In this document: positions 37,380-47,880 of the stretch, piece by piece
Layout: the number at the start of each line of letters is the position of its first letter
How positions within the stretch are numbered: position 1 is the first letter of the stretch
From: Trachelipus rathkii
Lineage: Eukaryota > Arthropoda > Malacostraca > Isopoda > Trachelipodidae
Direction of reading: 5' to 3'
NCBI GenBank assembly: GCA_015478945.1
Contig: JABUQX010088529.1
Coordinates: forward strand, 1 to 62,500
DNA length: 62,500 bases
Program-made: the position numbers and the translations under genes
Notes under the pieces: generated by a model
Told to the model about the DNA's origin: nothing
What the model saw: only the letters and a program-made list of their open reading frames with translations
Databases searched by the model: none

Positions 37380-38945
37380 TCCTCATTCTCCTCTCAATTG
37401 TCCTATGCCTTTGCCTGTGATTACATTCTATCGGGTGCATGGGCTCCTAAATCTACGTTAGGAAGGCGGGTGGCCGGATGGCATTCGCCGAGTTTGAGGG
37501 GTGTGCTTCGTGCTTTATCCCCGTCCCTCACGTTCAGCCCCTATACCATGTCTAATACTAGCACTTTCCCTCAGTGTTGGAAGCACTTTCATGTCCAACC
37601 TATTCCGAAAAAAGGAAGCCGCTCTGATGATCCTTCAACTATCGCCCTATAGATAACACTTGTATTCTATCTAAGATCTTTGAAGCTCTTCTCAATTTTC
37701 TTAGATCATGTGAAATCTCATTCACTTCTTTCCGATCGCCAATACGGCTTTCGCTCGAGGTCTACTGGCATTATACTTTCCTATCTTATTGATTTAGGGT
37801 TTCTGCCCTTAGGAACTACAAGGGGAGACTTGCATGGTGGCGTTGACATATCAAAGCATTTGACCGAATTTATGGCAGTCACTGATTTACTAGCTCCCCT
37901 CCTTTGGGTTTCATCCTTCTCTTTGCTTACTTATGTCTAGTTTTCTTTCAAATCGCTCAATATCGACTGTTGTTGATGGGGCGACTTCTTCTTCTCTTTT
38001 CTGTCAATAGTGGTGTTCCTCAGGGTTCTGTCTTATCTCCTACTTTATTCCTACTTTTCATTAATGATCTTCTCACCTGCACATCTAACTCTATCCACTC
38101 ATATGCCGATGACTCGACCCTTCATTCTTCAACTCATTTCAATTCTGCTCCTTCTTTTACTTCTAGAATTGCCTCTCGTCTTAATCTTTCCGATTCTATT
38201 CTCGCTGATCTGGGTAGAATTTAAAGGTGGGGTCGTCTGAACCTTGTGAAATTCAATTCTTTAAAAGCTTAACTTCTACAAATCTCTCTCTCTAAGACAC
38301 CTTCTAACTTTCCTATCTCTTTCGACGGTTCTCTCGTCTCTCCTGTTGACAATATAAACATCCTTGGCCTTAACATAAACAAAAAAAATGTCTTGGAAAC
38401 CTCATGTCACAATGGTTGCTAGGGTGGCCTCAAAGAAACTGGGAGTTCTGTTTAGACTGCGAGACTTTTTTTCCTCTTCTCAGTTGCTCCAGCTATACAA
38501 GGGTCTCATCTGCCCTTGTATGGAGTACAAGTCTCTGATCTCTCTGGGGGGCTCTGGTTCCACCCGGCTTTTTTGGATAGGGTCGAGGCCAAAAGGCCAA
38601 AAGGCTTATAAACTGTTCTGTACTTTCCAGTTCCTTGACCCTCTTTCTTTGCGGCGCGATGTTGGTGCTTTATCTCTTTTCTATAGGTACCGCAGCGGCA
38701 GGTGCTCGGGGAACTTATCACTCGCGTACCACCACCTTTACGTCGCCCTCGTAACACTAGGGGTGCTGTCTGCACATGAGTTTGTGTTGATGTAGGTAAC
38801 TCAGGCTAGTTCGCTGCAGTGCTTCCTTCTTTCCTGCCACATCTGTTCTGTGAAATTCTCTTCATCTTCTGTGTTTCCTGAATTTAATCTCCCACACTTC
38901 AAAGCCTGCGTCTGTGCTCATCTGCGTAATTTACTTTAGTTGTTG
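37380..38945 (+). pseudogene. LINE ORF2 reverse transcriptase and C-terminal domain, frameshifted
   Basis: Reverse transcriptase motifs appear in order: FPQCWKHFHVQPIPKKGSRS (about 37563-37622), SLLSDRQYGFRSRSTG (37715-37760), a motif A split by an indel (VDISK at about 37842 and AFDRI just after it in another frame), and then an intact block with NSGVPQGSVLSPTLFLLFIN (about 38007-38066) and SYADDSTLHSST (38098-38133). The thumb and tail follow: NILGLNINKK, SWKPHVTMVARVASKKLGVL (38391-38450), LYKGLICPCMEY and DPLSLRRDVGALSLFYRY (about 38638-38690). The YADD catalytic pair is kept. Stops and indels make the present copy non-functional unless they are sequencing errors. Confidence 0.9.
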
Positions 38946-39039
38946 ACTTCTGAGGCGTGCAACACCCCCTCCTTGAATAGGGCTCTGCCCGTGAGTGGTG
39001 GTGACAACTGTAAAAAAAAAAAAAAAAAAAAAAAAAAGA

Positions 39040-39335
39040 CAACGGACGGAGGAAAGTCATGAGTCACAACTCCGCTGACAAGGATATTCATGAGTCATCA
39101 AGGGCGGCAGAGAGCAGCATTCACAACAAGCGGCTCGGATGGAGGCAATGTCGAGTGGGCAGCACCCAAAGACCAACGTGTTCGATGAGCACGGTGGAGA
39201 GCAACGTCAAGGCAGAGCAGTCATGGCAAGCGGCTCGGGTTTGGATGGAGAGCAACGTCAAAGCGGAGCAGCCACGGTAGGTGGACCGATCGGTGGAGAG
39301 CAACGTCAAGGCAGAGCAGCCTCGGCAGGCAATAT
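39040..39335 (+). repeat. GC-rich repeat family, right copy, with 50-bp tandem triplet
   Basis: Begins right after the LINE poly(A) with the GGAGGAAAGTCATGAGTCAC block, then AAAGACCAACGTGTTCGATG (39168-39187), then three tandem units of about 48-50 bp sharing GGAGAGCAACGTCAA(G/A)GC(A/G)GAGCAG at about 39197, 39246 and 39295. The blocks match 35300-35460. Plus-strand frames give GGEQRQGRA repeats, which come from the tandem array. Confidence 0.75.
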
Positions 39336-39399
39336 ATATAAAAAGATTGAAATGTATCGTCATAACAGAAAAAATACTAAGAAAGGGCTCTGAAAGGTA

Positions 39400-39700
39400 G
39401 CTGAGATATAGAAAAGCGAGTCGGTGCGGCGAAAAAGACGATGTGACGCGGTGCGGTGCGGTGCGCCAGGGCCTTGGGGGTTGGTCAAATCGCGTCGTTG
39501 ACCCCGTAAAACGCTTCTATCGGAAGTCAGAAAAACCTATAAATTGTGAGCCCTTAAAACGTGTTATACGCTAAAATAAAGCGATGTTGCAGAAATGTTG
39601 CAAAAATGGTTGCAAATGTTGGCAAATTTTGTTTGCACATTTGCAATCTGGCATGCAACATTGCAGATGTGTGGTGAATGGTGCAATACGCGCCCATCAA
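39400..39700. other. GC-richer spacer with TTGCAAATG-rich inverted segment
   Basis: Contains GCGGTGCGGTGCGGTGCG near 39449-39467. At about 39585-39670 there is a cluster of TTGCAAA/TTTGCAA words arranged as an imperfect inverted repeat (ATGTTGCAAAAATGGTTGC on one side, GCAATCTGGCATGCAACAT on the other). No coding sense. Confidence 0.5.
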
Positions 39701-40355
39701 GGGGGGTAGGTGTACAGTAGGTCTAATATAAGGTCTTGTTGGGAGTGAATCGAGTCGGTAACCAAGACAGGAATCGATTGCAGCAAGGGTGTCGAAATTA
39801 TGGTAGTCTAATCGATTGCTAATATCGAATCATGTTCGTCACTAGAATATATCGTACTAGAAGGGTTAGAAAGGGGGGTGGGTAATTACTGCGTAGAGGA
39901 ACAACCTAGCACATTCTCAATATACACGCAAATCGATCCTCATCACCTTAGTAACATAGGAGTAGACACTAATACGGGGGTGTATTCTATGAACGCTAGG
40001 TATATGGCAATGGCTAGAAAAGGTAGAAAAAAGGGGGGTAGGGTAATAACTCCATAGAAGGAAGCATCCTAGCATCTTCTAATACAGACACCAATCGTGA
40101 CTCCCGTACCCTATAACCTAGGGGTGGGCACTAATACCGGGTGTATTCTTTGACTGACGAAGGACATGTCAGGCTAGAAAAGGCTAGAGAAAGGGGGTAG
40201 GGTTAATCAACATCATCAGAAGGAGCATCCGCTAGCACCTTCTAAGGGTATACACCAATCGATTCCCCGTACCGAATAAAACCTAGGGTTAGACACTAAG
40301 ACCGGTGTATTCCACAACATAGGGTCGGCACGTGCTAGAAGGCTAGAATATAGCC
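39701..40355 (+). repeat. ~165-bp tandem repeat, four copies
   Basis: Units start near 39701, 39873, 40033 and 40193 with GGGGGGTAGGGTAAT. They run through AGAAGGAGCATCCTAGCACC, ACACCAATCGAT, CCTAGGGGTAGACACTAA and CCGGTGTATTC, and end in GCTAGAAAAGGCTAGA. Copies differ by substitutions and 1-3 base indels. Related single units lie at 45420-45540 and 45720-45840 (complement) and at 53555-53665 and 53830-53945 (plus). Confidence 0.85.
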
Positions 40356-40657
40356 TATATAATTATAGCCTATATCATAAGCCTTATCAAAATAGCCTAT
40401 AGCCTATAAGCTATAGGCATGTGTCCTTTTAGCCCTGGCGGCATCCTTTGAAGTGAAGAAAAAAGGGCGCCACTTTTAATGACCTTGTGCGTTTGCGGTT
40501 AGATAACTTAGTGGCCTAATGTCATGTATACTACTTGCCTGAGATAATACTGTTAGTTGAGCTGTCATTATATATATATTATACTATATATAGGTATATA
40601 TTAGTTATATATATATAGATATATATATTTATATATATATAGGTTAATATAAGCTTG

Positions 40658-40693
<36 letters not shown>

Positions 40694-40778
40694 TATATAT
40701 ATTATATATTATATATAAGGTATCATATGTATATATATATATTATATAAATATTATTATATATATATATATATTAGTA

Positions 40779-40809
<31 letters not shown>

Positions 40810-40819
40810 GTATATTATG

Positions 40820-40850
<31 letters not shown>

Positions 40851-40912
40851 TACTAAGTAGTAGTATATTATATATATATATATATAATAGATATTAATAT
40901 ATTAATAAAAAA
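40356..40912. repeat. spacer followed by (AT)n tract
   Basis: 40356-40568 contains AGCCTATA repeats (AGCCTATATAATTATAGCCT and the palindromic AGCCTATAAGCTATAGGC) and then unclassified sequence. From 40569 to 40912 the sequence is (AT)n with interruptions. Confidence 0.8.
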
Positions 40913-41705
40913 GTAGCTTTACATACTCAAATGAACTTGATCAATTGAGAGAAATTTATTTTTCATTTTGATATTTCAAAAGTTGTCAAACTCAAAATTC
41001 CTTCCTCAATTTTGACACCTGTTTTGAGGACCGTAAATTCCTCAAATAGAAAAATTTTACTTTTGTGTATTGGAGTGAGAGGTTTGAACTGATAAATATC
41101 GAAAACACATTGTGGAATGCGAAGTTACAAGACTCTAATCTTGAGGAAGCAAACGAGTAACAGTGGGTTTGAGAAAATTAAAATGCTTATTCCAATAACG
41201 ATCATGTAAGTTAGAAAAATATAGTGTAAGAGTACTTTTAATTAATGAATTTAAGTGACCAATATTTCACACTTTTTGAGAAAACTATGTAAGTAAGTGC
41301 AGCTCATATATTATATAGAAACATGCAGCTCATATATAATATAGAAACATATCAATACTTTAAAAAAAAAGAAAAAAAAAAACTGATGTAACACATAAAA
41401 ATAAAAAGGCACTTATGTAAAATAAGGATCGAGAGCGGTGGGAAAGGTTTCTAGAATTCTATAGAATGTATAGTGAGTGACTTCCGTGAAGCTGATGAAG
41501 GTGAGATGGATCATTTTACACTGTTTAGGTTCGTTTCAGGCATGAGCAAAAGAGGAGAGGAGAATGGAGCATAATGATTTAGGATTTAGGCCTCGGTGTC
41601 AAAAAGCCGTTCCTTATACTTCTAGTAAGTAAAGGCGTAGGCTCATACACAAAGGACTACCAAAAAGAATGGCAGGGGTAGCTATGGATTATATATGTGG
41701 CGAAA
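40913..41705. other. unassigned sequence between (AT)n tracts
   Basis: No gene recognised. A 20-bp near-duplicate CAGCTCATATAT(T/A)ATATAGAAACAT occurs twice in tandem at about 41300-41350. Otherwise ordinary sequence. Confidence 0.45.
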
Positions 41706-41711
41706 CTCCAT

Positions 41712-41747
<36 letters not shown>

Positions 41748-42097
41748 GTATAGTAGTATATATATAGTTATATGATATAATATAATATATATAGATATCA
41801 TATATAGGTATATAATATATTATATAATTAGTAAGTATTACTGTATGCGGTAATATATATATAAGTATATATAAGTATAGTATATATGAGTAAGTATATA
41901 TATATAAGTATAGTATAGTATATATATATATATATAATTATAGTATTATATAGTATAGTAGTAGATATATATTTTTAATTAAAAGTTATTAGAATAGTAA
42001 CTTAGGAATATATAATATATATATATAGTATTATATATATAATATTGATTAGTATATTAGTAGTATATATAGTATAGTGTATAGTAATATAGTAGGG

Positions 42098-42137
<40 letters not shown>

Positions 42138-42155
42138 TATATAATATATATTTAA
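41706..42155. repeat. (AT)n tract with AGTA interruptions
   Basis: TATATA runs interrupted by frequent TAGTATAGTA and AAGTATATATAAGTA words. Confidence 0.9.
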
Positions 42156-43028
42156 AGGCTTCGCGGTTTAAGAAAAGAATGCATGGAAATTATAGAAAGG
42201 ACAAAGTCAGTGTACTAGGTCGAGAGTAAGAGGTAAGGGGGGGGGAGAGAGTAAAAAGTTTTTCCAGATTCACTTCCTAATCAAGAGAAGATAGGATTTG
42301 AAAGACGGAGATGAGTAATTTACTAAGACTGTGAATATCGGATGTTTTATGAACCATCTGGACAGAAGTCCTTCTTAGTTGTATGTTCAAAGAAAGAGGA
42401 ATATTATTATATTTAAACAGGGCCAGCTACTCCTTAACTGAACTGACATATCAGAAATAATAACCTTAAGAGGATTCTCGAGAGATGAAATATAGCTCCT
42501 GTATGTTCTAGTAAATGATTTTGGTAAAGAAGTTTGGGCAAAAATATCAGAACGATAGATGGCAGGAGAGCCGTCAGGGAAAATAGGACGTAAATTGAAA
42601 AAAGTAAAGCTCGAGGGGACATTTGGGTCAAAGTGTCATGGAGGATGGAAAGAGTAGGTGCCAGTAAGATTATTACAATTTTATTTATATCATTATTACC
42701 GAGGAATGAAATATCATTGGAGTTAAAAATAAAAATAAAATTCCACATAAAATCAAAATAACAAAAACGACAAGTAATATGGAAAAAAAATTAAGCAGAT
42801 TATGGAATAAAAATGATGGTACATAATATATTTTGTCTTTAGAGAAACTTTTAAAGAAATCTCATAAATCTTAAATCTTATTCATGCTTAAATTCCATTA
42901 AAGCCCAAAACTGACGAATACGCATTAAATATATCGACATTATATCCTTAATGCATTTTAACAATATTATATCCATGTCAGATTTTTTTAAAGGAAAGAA
43001 TATTTCATTGTGACCTTCCTGGAAATCC
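42156..43028. other. unassigned sequence
   Basis: A 104-codon frame on the minus strand (42748-42434) is hydrophobic and unrecognised, with no promoter, splice or homology cue. I do not call it a gene. A G-run (42238-42245) and an A-rich segment (42720-42790) are the only simple features. Confidence 0.4.
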
Positions 43029-43970
43029 TTGAAAGTTACAGGGTAAAAAGAACAAGCAAATGAGAGGGTGGCTGAGAGGAAGAACAGAAAAGAGAAGAGC
43101 TGAAACGTGATAGCAAGAAACAGGGCAGAGAGAGTGAAAAAAAGAGACTAAAAAGCTGGTGGAGGAGAGGATGGCAGAAGAATTGGAAAAAGATGCAGAG
43201 AGAGAGGAAAGAAGTTTATCAGAATAGAAAAGCGTATAGAAAGTGAAAGAAGTTTTATATTATCAAAAATAAAGAAGGAGTGGTATTTGTAGCTCAGGCA
43301 GAGGCAAATGAAAGATGGACTGAATATTTTGGAGAACTCCTTAATGTAAAAGAAGGGAGAGATGGGGAAGAGGAGAAATATGTGGGAGAGGAAGCGGAGG
43401 AGGAGGAGAGTTCAATTACGATGAATATGAAGAAGCATTGTCAAAATGAAAAAAGAAAGAGCGCCGGGTGAATATGAAATTGGAATAGAGTTGATAAGGA
43501 AGGAGGATTAGAATTGAAGAAGAAAATAGTGGAACTTTTTAATAAATTTTGTTGGTGGGCAAAGTTTCCGGGAGATGGGGGAGAATAGCAATCTTACCCA
43601 TTTATAAAGGAAAAAAGATAGGGAGAGTGTGGAAATATAAGGGGAAAGATTTGTTGGATCACATAGCAAAAATGTAAGAAAGGATTTTAGAAAAATGATT
43701 AGGAGGAATGATTGAAACACAGTTAGGAGAGGAACAATATGGGTCAGGAAGGCAGGGGTACCTCGGACCTGCTGTTTGCTTTAAAAATAGTGTTGGAGAA
43801 GAGTTGGGAATTTAATAAACAGCATATTTGCCTTACTTGGAACCTAAGAAAGGCATTTGACTCTGTCCCCATAGCCAGACTTTGGAGAGTGGTGGGGAAG
43901 TGTAAGAGTGGATGAAGACTGAGGAGATGCAATAAAAAAGTTTGTATAAGCGTTTGTGAGTGAAAGTGAG
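43029..43970 (+). pseudogene. RTE-like LINE reverse transcriptase, N-terminal half
   Basis: The plus strand reads like the region before and at the start of a LINE reverse transcriptase. A lysine/glutamate-rich linker is followed by ANERWTEYFGELLNVKEGRD (about 43309-43368), ELKKKIVELFNKFCWWAKFP (about 43515-43572), LGGMIETQLGEEQYGSGRQG (about 43701-43758), and then NLRKAFDSVP (43842-43871), which matches motif A with DL replaced by NL. SxxL-type helix remnants end near 43970. Motif B and the YADD motif C are absent, so the 3' half is missing. That is unusual because LINEs normally lose their 5' end. Several frameshifts and stops are present. It stops about 125 bp before the large inverted repeat. 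Confidence 0.8.
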
Positions 43971-44435
43971 AAAATCCCCTTGCATAACTCTTTATTCATT
44001 CACATCACTGTTTAACTTCTTACTTCCTACTTTAGCACATCACATACTTCTTTTGCATGTTAAAAACTGCTTCTTTCATTTGGAGTAGTAGGGCGCGCGG
44101 TATTGGACTCGTAGCTCCGGCCCGCTTTTTCAGAGGAATAAACCACAATGGCGACGAAAAACGCCATGACTTTTTTTGAACGCGACTTTTTCGAGTCGAA
44201 TTTTTATACCTGACTTGACCTTTTTGGGCCTTGATTTTTTTTTGATAACCCTAATTTTTTTGGCAACCCTAATTTTTTTCGGCAACCCCTAATTTTTCGG
44301 CAACCCAATTTTTTGCAAAACTAACTTCGAAGAAGGGTTCGCAAACGGTTGAAGTCAGCAACCGTTGTAACGTACTACAACCTAATTTTTTCGACAACCC
44401 TAATTTTTCGGCTCAATTTTGGCACTCAATTTTTG

Positions 44436-45245
44436 GCACCCTTTAGGGGCTTTAGCCTTTTTTGATGTCTTTACCTTTTTTGTCTTGACCTTTTCTCCAA
44501 AGCTTGACAGAAACCATGGGTCAATTTTTGACCACGGTAATTTTTTTGTCCTTCCTTTAGGGGTTATTTTTTGATGTCTTTAACTTGTTTGACCATGATA
44601 TTTGGTCTTGACCTTGCATAATACCTATGGGTTCAATTTTGGCCTCACAGCAATTTTTGCTCACTCGTAGTCTCACCGTCCCATATTTCGTTCCTAACTT
44701 GAACGCATGTATGGATTATCCTAACTTGAACACTACACACACACACACACACACACACAACACACAACACGACACAACAAGACCACCAATACACAACACA
44801 ACACACCTTCTGATACACTTTAATACACACATTCACTATGGCACTTACACACATGCACTATGACACTAATTTTTTTTCGATCAAGCCTTTGGTTTTCGCC
44901 ATGGGGTTCCAATTTAGGCCACCTAATTTGGCCACCTTTAGGGGACTTAGCTTTCTTTGATGTCTTTTTACTTTTTATTTTTTTGTTTCGTCTTGACCTT
45001 TCTCCAAAGCTTGACAGATTTACCTGGGTGCCAATTTTGACCCCGGGTAATTTTTTGTCACTTCATTAGGGCTTAACCGCTTTTTTTTGATTGTTCAACT
45101 TGTTTGACCATGATATATTATGGCCTTGACCTTGCCATATACATGGGGTCTAATTTGTTTGGGCCCACGCTATTTTTGGCACTTCGTTTGTACCACCCGT
45201 CAACATATTTCCGTTCCTAAACTTGAACGTATGTATCTAGTGATG
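44436..45245 (+). repeat. ~495-bp tandem duplication inside the left arm
   Basis: Blocks 44436-44720 and 44930-45245 share the same order: TTTAGGGG, TTTGATGTCTTT, TCCAAAGCTTGACAGA, TTAACTTGTTTGACCATGAT, GACCTTGC and CTTGAACG(C/T)ATGTAT. A (CA)n microsatellite (44732-44800) lies between them. The mirror duplication is in the right arm (about 54120-54480 and 54650-55000). Confidence 0.75.
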
Positions 45246-45289
45246 TTATATTAGTGTTCTATGATTATTCTATGAAGTGCCGGGTCGAG

Positions 45290-45420
45290 TGCCCAGGTGA
45301 GTGCCAAGTGAAGGCCAATGAGTGCCAATGAGTTGAAGGTGAAGTGCAAACGTGAGTGCAAGGTGAGTGCCATAGTGCAAGTGAGTGCCACATAAGTGAC
45401 TGAGTGCCCACTTTTTTCAA
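45290..45420 (+). repeat. GAGTGCCAA tandem repeat
   Basis: Short units of GAGTGCCAA/GTGAGTGCCA are repeated about ten times with variation. The complement, TTGGCACTC units, is at 53985-54125 in the right arm. Confidence 0.8.
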
Positions 45421-45869
45421 GCGCTTTTCTATCCTCTCCTGAGCTAGAATAGCCCTTTGGGTGTCTACTAGGTTATAAGGTACTGAGGAATCCGATTGGT
45501 GTATATTAAAGTGCTAGGATGCTTCCTAACTATATGAGTTAGTTCTTTTTTCTACACTTATACACAACTATGTACTTATCACACACTACACTATGAACAC
45601 TTATAACACACATTCACTATGACACATTATACACACATGAACACAATCACACACTTACCTCGTCATAGCACTTAACATTCACCATAGATATTACACTCAC
45701 CCTAGGCACTGTACAATTAACCTCATAGACACTTGCGATTTGGTGTATATTATAAGTTGCTAGGGTGCTTGTTTTCTATATGAGTTAAGCATTTTCTAAA
45801 CCTTTCTTCTGTTCTAGCCTCATCATAGAAAGAGCTAATATTGATGTCTTCCCCTAGGATCATAATTGG

Positions 45870-46055
45870 AACACCAGGCGCAGCATGCGTCCCTCCGGCA
45901 AAGATCAATCTAACGTCCGAACCCGCAGGTGCGCCCGTCGCGTACCGTCGCCGCGTCCCGCCCGCCAGCGTGCGCCTCGCCGAGGACGCAATAATAATAT
46001 TTCCGCCGTACCCCCCCGCGCTGGCCGCCCGAGGCAAATATTTCCCGCGCGAATG
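45870..46055 (+). repeat. GC-rich block in the left arm
   Basis: A strikingly GC-rich stretch (CGCCCGTCGCGTACCGTCGC, CCGCGCTGGCCGCCCGAGGC) lies in AT-rich surroundings and ends in GCGCGAATGAAAATATATT. Its complement occurs at 53335-53525. Both strands are open for 60-95 codons, as expected from GC-rich sequence lacking stops, so no gene is called. Confidence 0.75.
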
Positions 46056-46369
46056 AAAATATATTAAATATACTACGAGTCATTCATTTTATTTCAATAC
46101 TTAAACATTTTATTAAAACATTTTTACCGCGAAATCCTAAAACTTAGTATTCTTACTTCTTACTTCTTACTTTTTACTTATAACTTTTTAATTTTAAAAT
46201 TTTTAAAAATTGTATGTAGAAGAAAAAACCCAGAGTGTCTGATATATAACATTTTATTTTTTACTACAATGTACGAAATTTTATTAAAAACATTATATAA
46301 TTACATACCTTAAGCAGTAAATCAGTAAATCAATAGAGGTGTTCACTAACACCTAAGGGAATTTGTAGA

Positions 46370-47165
46370 ACTTTGTTTTACTGCTTTAACTGCTTTAACT
46401 CATATATGTTTTACTGCTTTTAACTCATATGTTTTACTTACTGCTTTAACTCGCATATTTTATTAAATTACATACCTTAAAGTCAGTAAAGAAAAATCAG
46501 TCTAAATCAATAGAGGTGTTAAATAGCAACAAGGGGTTAGTAAGCTTTTTCTGTTTTACTGCTTTAACTGCTTTAACTCATATTTCTGCTTTAACTCATA
46601 TTTTTACTGCTTTAACTCACTCATTTATTTTAAATTGAAATTACATACCTTAAAGCAGTAATAATAGGGGTGTCTACAAAGCGAAGTAAAAACAAGGGGT
46701 TGTATGCTTTTTGTTTTGCTGCTTTACTGCTTTAACTCATGTTTTACTGCTCTAACTCATGTTTTACTGCTTTAACTCATATGTTTTACTGCTTTAACTC
46801 ATATATTTATTAACTTACATACCTTAAAGCATGATAACATCAGTAAATCTAAATAGAGATGCTAACATATCACAAGGGGAATTAGTAATGCTTTTGTTTT
46901 ACTGTTTTACTGCTTTAACTCATGTTTAAACTGTTTAAACTCATATGTTTTTATCTGCTTTAACTCATATATTTATTACTTACATACTTAAAAGCAGTAA
47001 ATAGTAAATCATAGAGGTGTGACCTAGCAACGGAGGGATGTAGTATGCTTTTGTTTTAACTCGCTTTACTGCTTTAACTCCCATGTTTTACTGCTTTAAC
47101 TCATGTTTAACTGCTTTAACTCATATGTTTACTGCTTTAACTCATATTTTTACTGTTTTTTATAT
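46370..47165 (+). repeat. TTTACTGCTTTAACTCATATG minisatellite
   Basis: A ~22-bp unit, TTTTACTGCTTTAACTCATA, is repeated in clusters. The clusters are separated by a ~60-bp segment with ACATACCTTAAAGCAGTAAA and AATAGAGGTGT, giving a higher-order period of roughly 130-160 bp. The linker carries the complement of the unit (AAAGCAGTAAA), so each period can fold back on itself. Mirror array at 52375-53085. Confidence 0.85.
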
Positions 47166-47339
47166 CATTATTTATTAATAAATTATGTTTTATTATTTTG
47201 TTTTAATACTTTTTAATTTATTTTATTATTTTTTTATTTTTTTTATTATTATTTTTTATTATTGTTTTATATTTTACTTTTATTTTTATTATTAATATAC
47301 TGGTTAGTGTATATTTACTCAATGCCTATTGTTTATTAT

Positions 47340-47880
47340 ATTATGAACACACATACACAACACATCACACACACACACACACCACACACACACACACACA
47401 ACACACATCGACGCACACCACACACTTAATTTATAACACACATTCACTGATGACACTTATAGCTATCATTCATATGCAGCTTACATTTACCCTAGAGCAC
47501 TTACATTTACACTTATACACATGAGGTCACACACACACACACCACTATGACACTTATACACACAATTACTATGACACTTATACACACATTCACTTATGAA
47601 CTTACATTTACCCATAGACACTTAATTTCAACTTACACACACACCATAGATATTTATTACACTCACACAAGAATTTACTTACACACGCAGATTTACTTAC
47701 CTCACACAGATATTTACTTACACTCACACACAGCAGATTTACTTTACACTACACAGATTTACTTGCACTCACACACAGATTTTACTTAACTTACATCAGA
47801 CAGTATTTCATACACAACAATAACTTACCCAAACCACAACAATACATAAACACGACACATGCCCACTCACTTACACACAT
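47340..47880 (+). repeat. (CA)n and ACACAGATTTACTTAC tandem repeats
   Basis: (CA)n runs (47358-47405, 47528-47545) are followed by units such as CACACAGATTTACTTACACT at about 47690-47790. Mirror units (AAGTAAATCTGTGTG) lie at 51740-51890. Confidence 0.85.

Larger units (their letters stand above)
36300..39037 (+). mobile_element. degenerate Jockey-like LINE, 5' truncated
   Basis: Plus-strand non-LTR retrotransposon remnant with, in order, the end of an apurinic-type endonuclease, a reverse transcriptase and a conserved C-terminal tail. Its 3' untranslated end contains CTCCTTGAATAGGGCTCTGC (38969-38988) and then a 26-base poly(A) at 39012-39037. Wording such as SYADDSTLHSST is typical, to my knowledge, of Jockey-group elements in crustaceans. 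The first ORF and the first half of the endonuclease are missing or replaced by the (AT)n tract. Frames shift many times through single-base indels, which could be decay or base-calling error. Its 3' end matches the SINE at 5113-5293. Confidence 0.9.

Noticed and set aside
39059..39393. Frames with GGEQRQGRA repeats
   Set aside because: They translate a 50-bp tandem repeat. No homology to a known repeat protein is recognised.
42434..42748. 104-codon hydrophobic minus-strand frame as a membrane protein gene
   Set aside because: It is isolated and unrecognised, and its plus strand is purine-rich, so hydrophobic codons are expected by chance on the complement.
45750..46056. Overlapping frames of 95, 71 and 60 codons in the GC-rich block
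   Set aside because: GC-rich DNA has few stop codons. All frames are open on both strands, and the mirror copy at 53335-53525 encodes different sequence because of indels.
46370..47165. Regularly spaced short repeats resembling a CRISPR array
   Set aside because: Unit spacing varies, linkers repeat each other rather than being unique spacers, no cas-like gene exists, and the context is eukaryotic. It is a minisatellite.
47340..47560. Telomere-like or centromere-like array
   Set aside because: Only (CA)n and short local repeats; no TTAGG-type units and no long homogeneous satellite.
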